From assembly GCF_000150275.1 (NCBI RefSeq), contig NW_002060966.1, positions 76,415 to 140,414 on the forward strand: 64,000 nt of DNA. Direction: 5' to 3'. This DNA is from Trichoplax adhaerens (lineage: Eukaryota > Placozoa > Uniplacotomia > Trichoplacea > Trichoplacidae). The position numbers were made by a program, and so were the translations under genes. Within the stretch, counting starts at the first letter, position 1, and every line of letters starts with the position of its first letter. Of the stretch, positions 60,641 through 64,000 are shown in pieces. A model generated the notes under the pieces. It saw nothing but the letters and a program-made list of their open reading frames with translations. It was not told the origin of the DNA and searched no databases.

Positions 60641-61640
60641 TAAATTTTTTTTATAAGCGATTACTGTGATCTTTATAGAAACCGAATTTTTCCGGATTTG
60701 TGTCCGATATAGTTTTCGGATTCTGCGACCGGTCGGGTTTGTGTCCGATATAATTTTCCTGTTTTGGAACCGGTCGGGTTTATTTTTAATTTATGTCTGA
60801 ATTATAATTTTTCTGTTTTAATTTTGGATTTTTGTTCATGAAAAATATCGTAAGAGTTGATTTTTGAGATTTGGACTTTTTGTTATGAATTTGAAACTTT
60901 GCAATTTTATGACGTGACTTGAAGTCACATTAGGAGATTTAGTAAGGAAAATAGAAAAGAAGATGGAAATTGGCAGAGGTTGTGTTGATTGTTAGGTAGT
61001 TAGAATGTTGTTTTTATGACTAAATCTTTATGTTTAAAGGTTGATTTTTAGACTTTTATAGTGTATTAATGATACAAATTATGTTAGAAATGAAGTTTGA
61101 TGTATTTTTATTTTTATAGTTAATTTGTTAGTTTTGTAGTGTTTAGTAAGGGAATCGTAGGGTAAATTGTGTCTGAACGTTGAATGGTTTTTGTTTTCGT
61201 AAATGGTACAAAGTAGTTTTCTAAAACTGATCTTAAGAGCGATTGGTTAGCAAATGTTTAGTTATGAATACCTCAGACGGCTCTACGAAGCCTATAAATG
61301 ATAGTGCAATTAGAAAATTTAGAGGGAGAGTAGAAGAAGATTTTATTTGAAGAACTTGTTTAATTTAAAAGGCCTTCGGGGTCGAGTTGTCGTAAGTTAA
61401 AACGTTCTTTTTTTTGAAAGGTTTTTTGGTCGTTGACAGTTTTTAAGTCTGTCATTTATTTTAATAATACTTAAAGCTAAGTATTTGTAAGGTTATTCGG
61501 TTTATACTTCTCTCCATTTTTGTTTTGAAATAAATTGTTGTTCGGTTATTTCCCCAAATTTTATTTGGTGTCAAAGTATTAGCGTTAAGCCGACCGGAGT
61601 GCAACGAAAGTAGAATCAAAGTTTGTTAAAGTTTTGTAGC
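60640..61640 (+). repeat. LTR-like segment with TATA box, polyA signal and tandem units
   Basis: Two imperfect copies of a roughly 48-bp unit (TTTGTGTCCGATATA...ACCGGTCGGG) occupy about 60697-60781. A CCTATAAATG box near 61288 and AAATAAATTG near 61529 precede TTTGGTGTCAAAG, which resembles the sequence found just downstream of gypsy-type 5' LTRs. No TG...CA borders or second LTR are seen, so this is tentative. Confidence 0.35.
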
Positions 61641-61755
61641 TTGATCTCTACACTTGTCATTTCATTACACGAGTATTATATTTTCAAAACATTTGGGGAG
61701 ATTCCAAAGACTATCTGTTATACCAGCACCCTAAGATTTTGCCGTATATGCAAGA

Positions 61756-61862
61756 TAATGCTAATTGCAAGTTAATACTAATTGCAAGTTAATACTAATT
61801 GCAAGTTAATAGTAATTGCAAATTAATACTAATTGCAAGTTAATGCTAATTGCAAGCTAATA
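61756..61862. repeat. Six-copy 17-bp tandem repeat
   Basis: The unit CTAATTGCAAGTTAATA repeats about six times with few substitutions (G for C, A for G, and GC variants). It lies 410-520 bp upstream of the secreted-protein gene. Confidence 0.9.
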
Positions 61863-62102
61863 CAAAATAATATGCAGATGTTACCTATTGTCTAAACTAT
61901 AAATAGGTTCAATTTAATAACATAAAGAAGTATACGTGACAAACACTAAATCTTATATATTGTTTTTCAAGTTACATAGAAATAAAAATAATTAATCCTT
62001 TACTTATGATTCAAGTTAGAATTAATAGGGACAATATAAGAGTAATGATGAATCAACATAAAGGCTTAGATATAGAAAAAAAAGTAGAGTATCAATAGGC
62101 TA

Positions 62103-62190
62103 AATGATTAACCATTATTGCCAAGACTGATATCGTTGTAACTTATAATGATTAACTATTACTGCCAAGACTGATAGCGTTCTAACTTAC
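62103..62190. repeat. Direct tandem duplication, 2 x 44 bp
   Basis: 62103-62146 and 62147-62190 are head-to-tail copies (core TTGCCAAGACTGAT/CTGCCAAGACTGAT) with five differences, 80 bp upstream of the ATG of the next gene. It could be a duplicated promoter element. Confidence 0.85.
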
Positions 62191-62272
62191 CAGTATTGTT
62201 GTCTTTATAAGACTGTGTGTGATTATAATTCACTTCTCATAATTCTCTACGTTTACGCTAAGTTAAAAAAAG

Positions 62273-63084
62273 ATGAAGTATTTTATTTACAGTCTTTTGA
62301 TTCTATTTTGCTTGCAGTTGCTATTATTTAGTTCTGCTAAAACTACTCCGAACTCAGTCAATAAAATACAGTCTATTCCGATTTTAATTAAAGTGCATTT
62401 ATTAAATGATAGTTCAGGACCGTTGCTCCAGGTAAAGTTTGAACTTCAAGATATTCTATACCATTGTATTACTCTTTCCATTTTCGTCGGTTTATTTCTA
62501 AATTAATGGCTTTTAGATACCTTTGAAAGTTGGCTACATCAGTGGGGTTGTCTACGTTAATGGTCAGTCTGTGACTAATGGGATAGTAACAAGGCTTCAC
62601 ATGCAAGTAACTGCAAGTAAGCCAAAAAGTAGTATAGCATTTCCTAAACGAGTACATTCTAATCTTACCTCCATGATAGATAGTGAAAAAGCTGGTCATA
62701 AGTACCAATCCAATGTTCAGATTCAAGTCAGGATTTTCGTTAGGCAATTACCTACAAGTAATCAAAATAAGTGTCGCACTGCAGTAGAAGAAGAAGTGGT
62801 GGAAGTCGATTCATATTCGGTAAGAATAACAAATAACTGCAGATTAATTGATTATTGTGTATGGTAGCTGACAAAGAGTATATTACCTTTAGGTTCAGCA
62901 ACCAATAGTCGAACAAGTCTTGCTATACGACGATTGTGCTGGACATCAAATCCAATCTACAGTTGTAAGATTAATATTGGAATACAGCAAGATATATTCG
63001 ATGCGTAAGGAGTATGATAAACATATATATGTTAGACCGAAAATGAAGGAAATCAAATCATTTTCTAAATCCCATAGCGTCTGA
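62273..63084 (+). CDS. Secreted protein of unknown family, 3 exons, 217 aa
   Basis: Exons 62273-62431, 62517-62819 and 62893-63084, with GT-AG introns of 85 and 73 bp, all in phase 0, total 654 nt. The N-terminus MKYFIYSLLILFCLQLLLFS is a clear signal peptide. The mature part has a beta-rich look (KVGYISGVVYVNGQSVTNG), possible glycosylation site NLT, one Cys in NKCRTAVEEEV and one in YDDCAGHQ, and a basic C-terminus. I recognise no family. Two cysteines could form a single disulfide. The short phase-0 introns and tidy splice sites make the gene model good even though the function is unknown. Confidence 0.72.
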
Positions 63085-64000
63085 GGTGAAATTATTTCAC
63101 TAGATATTCTATGCCAATTAAGAGGGAAATCCCGTTTATGGCTAGCATCCTATTGAAAGATTAGTTTATAAACACTAGCTTGTCGATCTTTCAATAAGAT
63201 CAATCGACACTATTCTACTTATCCCTGTTATTAGCATTCAATTCAATGATTTTTGGCTTGATTGATTTTATTCAAGAGTCATGATGAAGAAAATGCTAAA
63301 GGTTTCCTATCGCTATCTGTAGTGTATTGATATTTCATGATAATTAATTAAAGCTTACGTATCCATTTCAACGTCATTGATAGTCTTGCTTATGTACACG
63401 CAAGTACCAGTTATAATATTGACTAATGTGGCAGTTTTAGAATTCACTAGTGCAAACTCCCGTCGCTTTGCTGATGTCTATGGCATTTGTTGCTTTCGCC
63501 TTCTATGACGTTCACTGTAGTGTTATTGTTATCGCAAAATCCATTTTTAACACTTTGTTCATTCCATGTTACTTCATGGCAGCTTCGATGTGAGCTTCTG
63601 CAGCTAGCTGCTGTATGCCTTTCGAAAAAGAAAATGAATAAAAGCTATAAAAATGATACAATCCATTTTTACATGTCGTTGTCGTCGAGTATGATAGACG
63701 GACGTGTCCAGATTGGAGACACCGCTCTGTGTATCTTTTGCGATAAAATTCGTTGATAAAGAATACATAGAGTATCTCTTCTAGATTCAACATGGGATGT
63801 AAATTTGATCAAGGGTTACACAATCTTGATATCAATGAATCTCAACGAATTGGAAGACGTTACGATCATTAATAAATACGCATTTACGAAAAAGACGTAT
63901 TTTGATCATCAGTACTATACGTGGTTGTTACGATTTCATTTTTGAAGATTTACTTTTAGACACTGTTAGAAGAGTTTACTAGAGCTTGAGTAGTTGTTAT
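63085..64000. other. Window end, nothing certain
   Basis: Overlapping short frames near 63.5-63.8 kb on both strands have no recognised domain. A 30-bp sequence at 63445-63474 is shared with 40371-40400. Confidence 0.45.

Noticed and set aside
61735-61870. CRISPR-like array
   Set aside because: Head-to-tail 17-bp repeats without spacers, in an animal genome.
1-64000. tRNA and rRNA genes
   Set aside because: I saw no cloverleaf-compatible A/B-box pair or rRNA core sequence, though a covariance-model scan was not possible.

Overview
This is AT-rich nuclear DNA from an invertebrate animal. Compact spliced genes (short introns, GT-AG sites), tandem arrays of intronless class A receptors, an LGR-type leucine-rich-repeat receptor, cathepsin A and a FAM47 homologue sit among old repeats. 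The mix fits a placozoan (Trichoplax or a relative), but the species call is inference. One run of Ns (44395-44444) shows it is a draft assembly.

Layout. 1-4.7 kb is non-coding and carries one copy of a dispersed repeat. 4.7-19.4 kb holds four related, intronless class A GPCR copies on the plus strand: one with a single-base frameshift (4695-5706), one decayed pseudogene broken by two insertions (8439-9750, including a 594-bp solo LTR with 5-bp target duplications), and two intact 332-residue genes (13250, 18448). A fifth, unrelated GPCR (20664-21661) has a frameshift before TM7. 23.2-26.9 kb is a 15-exon FAM47-family gene (461 aa), assembled here exon by exon. 28.3-29.1 kb (minus) is an Aur1/PAP2_3-like membrane phosphotransferase. 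31.5-34.4 kb is a more GC-rich block with a GTACAGT palindrome array, a TATA promoter and a cathepsin A gene with a 5'UTR intron. 35.3-37.8 kb is a long intronless ORF that looks transposase-derived. 38.7-39.2 kb is a second solo LTR of the same family as the one at 9 kb.

The main result is at 43.1-57.7 kb on the minus strand. Only its last exon is an obvious long ORF (a 7TM domain of LGR/relaxin-receptor type), but reading upstream gives a complete 33-exon model: signal peptide, cysteine-rich LRR cap, 30 consecutive single-repeat LRR exons, nearly all joined by phase-2 introns, then the 7TM exon. All exon lengths sum to 3366 nt, exactly in frame, for a 1,121-residue receptor. Thirty LRRs is far more than the roughly 9-18 of described LGR classes. 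A second copy of the window-start repeat lies inverted in one of its introns.

57.7-62.2 kb is non-coding, with an LTR-like segment and two kinds of tandem repeat. 62.3-63.1 kb is a three-exon gene for an unrecognised secreted protein. The genes do not form one pathway: the window is a receptor-rich region (six receptor genes or pseudogenes) with unrelated housekeeping-type genes between.
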